Assembly: GCA_029987025.1 (NCBI GenBank)
Contig: DALTWQ010000073.1
Location: 1 to 6,273, forward strand
Length of the DNA: 6,273 nt
Direction: 5' to 3'
From: Methanocorpusculum sp.
GTDB taxonomy: Archaea; Halobacteriota; Methanomicrobia; Methanomicrobiales; Methanocorpusculaceae
The position numbers and the translations under genes are program-made. Under the pieces are notes generated by a model. It did not search any database and was not told the DNA's origin. It saw only the letters and a program-made list of their open reading frames with translations. Shown in pieces: positions 6,185 to 6,273 of this stretch; within the stretch, counting starts at the first letter, position 1, and the number at the start of each line of letters is the position of its first letter.

Positions 6185-6219
6185 AGATTTTTAGAAGTCA
6201 CTGATGTTAGAGATTTTTA
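6185..6219. repeat. Direct repeat AGATTTTTA, 26 bp apart
   Basis: AGATTTTTA occurs at 6185-6193 and 6211-6219. It lies between the dyads and the CGCGAATC cluster. Read on the minus strand the copies are TAAAAATCT. They could be A-tract bends or part of a larger repeated element. No function is evident. Confidence 0.4.
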
Positions 6220-6224
6220 AAGAA

Positions 6225-6253
6225 CGCGAATCTTCGCGAATCTCACGCGAATC
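6225..6253. repeat. Three CGCGAATC repeats at 10-11 bp spacing
   Basis: CGCGAATC occurs at 6225-6232, 6235-6242 and 6246-6253, with starts 10 and 11 bases apart, so the copies face the same side of the helix. Copies one and two overlap a perfect palindrome, CGCGAA-TC-TTCGCG (6225-6238). The third is followed by GCGG. The cluster continues close to the window end, so its full size cannot be judged. It may be an interspersed non-coding repeat or a multi-copy protein-binding site. Confidence 0.6.
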
Positions 6254-6273
6254 GCGGCACTATTCACCTGCGC

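Noticed and set aside
6181..6204. Short frame ATG AAG ATT TTT AGA AGT CAC TGA directly after the dyads, like a leader peptide.
   Set aside because: Only seven residues, no RBS, no regulatory codon run and no downstream structure that it could control.
6204..6273. Open frame from ATG at 6204 to the window end (MLEIFKERESSRISRESRHYSPA).
   Set aside because: It runs through the CGCGAATC repeats, giving a repetitive Glu/Arg/Ser peptide with no family resemblance, no RBS and no TATA at the right distance. A real gene start cannot be excluded because the window ends, but the repeat explains the open frame better.

Overview
The window looks like a euryarchaeal methanogen chromosome segment, most likely Methanomicrobiales; Methanocorpusculum is my best guess, from impression only. 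The evidence is a tRNA-Glu of archaeal type, a DRG-family GTPase with a TGS domain, a short archaeal-type S-adenosyl/S-inosylhomocysteine hydrolase, and a protein I recognise as 'methanogenesis marker 12', a family confined to methanogens. Starts lack Shine-Dalgarno sequences, TATA-like boxes lie about 25-40 bases upstream of several starts, and gene ends carry T-tracts. All three are archaeal habits.

Layout. Positions 1-65 (minus) hold a tRNA-Glu(CUC) whose 3' acceptor strand lies outside the window. Its TATA box sits inside a perfect 8-bp-arm inverted repeat at 88-110. Three plus-strand genes follow, each with its own upstream gap and T-rich terminator, so they look like single-gene units rather than one operon: DRG GTPase (177-1292), AMP-forming acyl-CoA synthetase (1399-3078) and S-inosyl/S-adenosylhomocysteine hydrolase (3148-4374). 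A minus-strand J-domain protein (4396-5175) converges on the hydrolase through a shared 21-bp AT-rich terminator. It diverges from the marker 12 gene (5214-6110) across only 38 bp. After marker 12 comes a hairpin plus T-run terminator, overlapping operator-like dyads (6155-6177), a direct repeat and a cluster of CGCGAATC repeats at about 10-11 bp spacing that runs towards the window end.

How the genes relate. They are mostly housekeeping genes of translation (tRNA-Glu, DRG), methyl-cycle recycling (the hydrolase removes the by-product of SAM-dependent methylation), protein folding (J protein) and acyl activation. The methanogenesis-specific piece is marker 12, an ASKHA-fold kinase-like protein of unknown function. 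It shares a very compact divergent promoter with an unusually small J-domain protein that lacks the zinc-finger and G/F regions. I see no mobile element, CRISPR array or defence system. The most novel material is the marker 12/J-protein pair and the palindromic DNA at 88-110 and 6155-6253.
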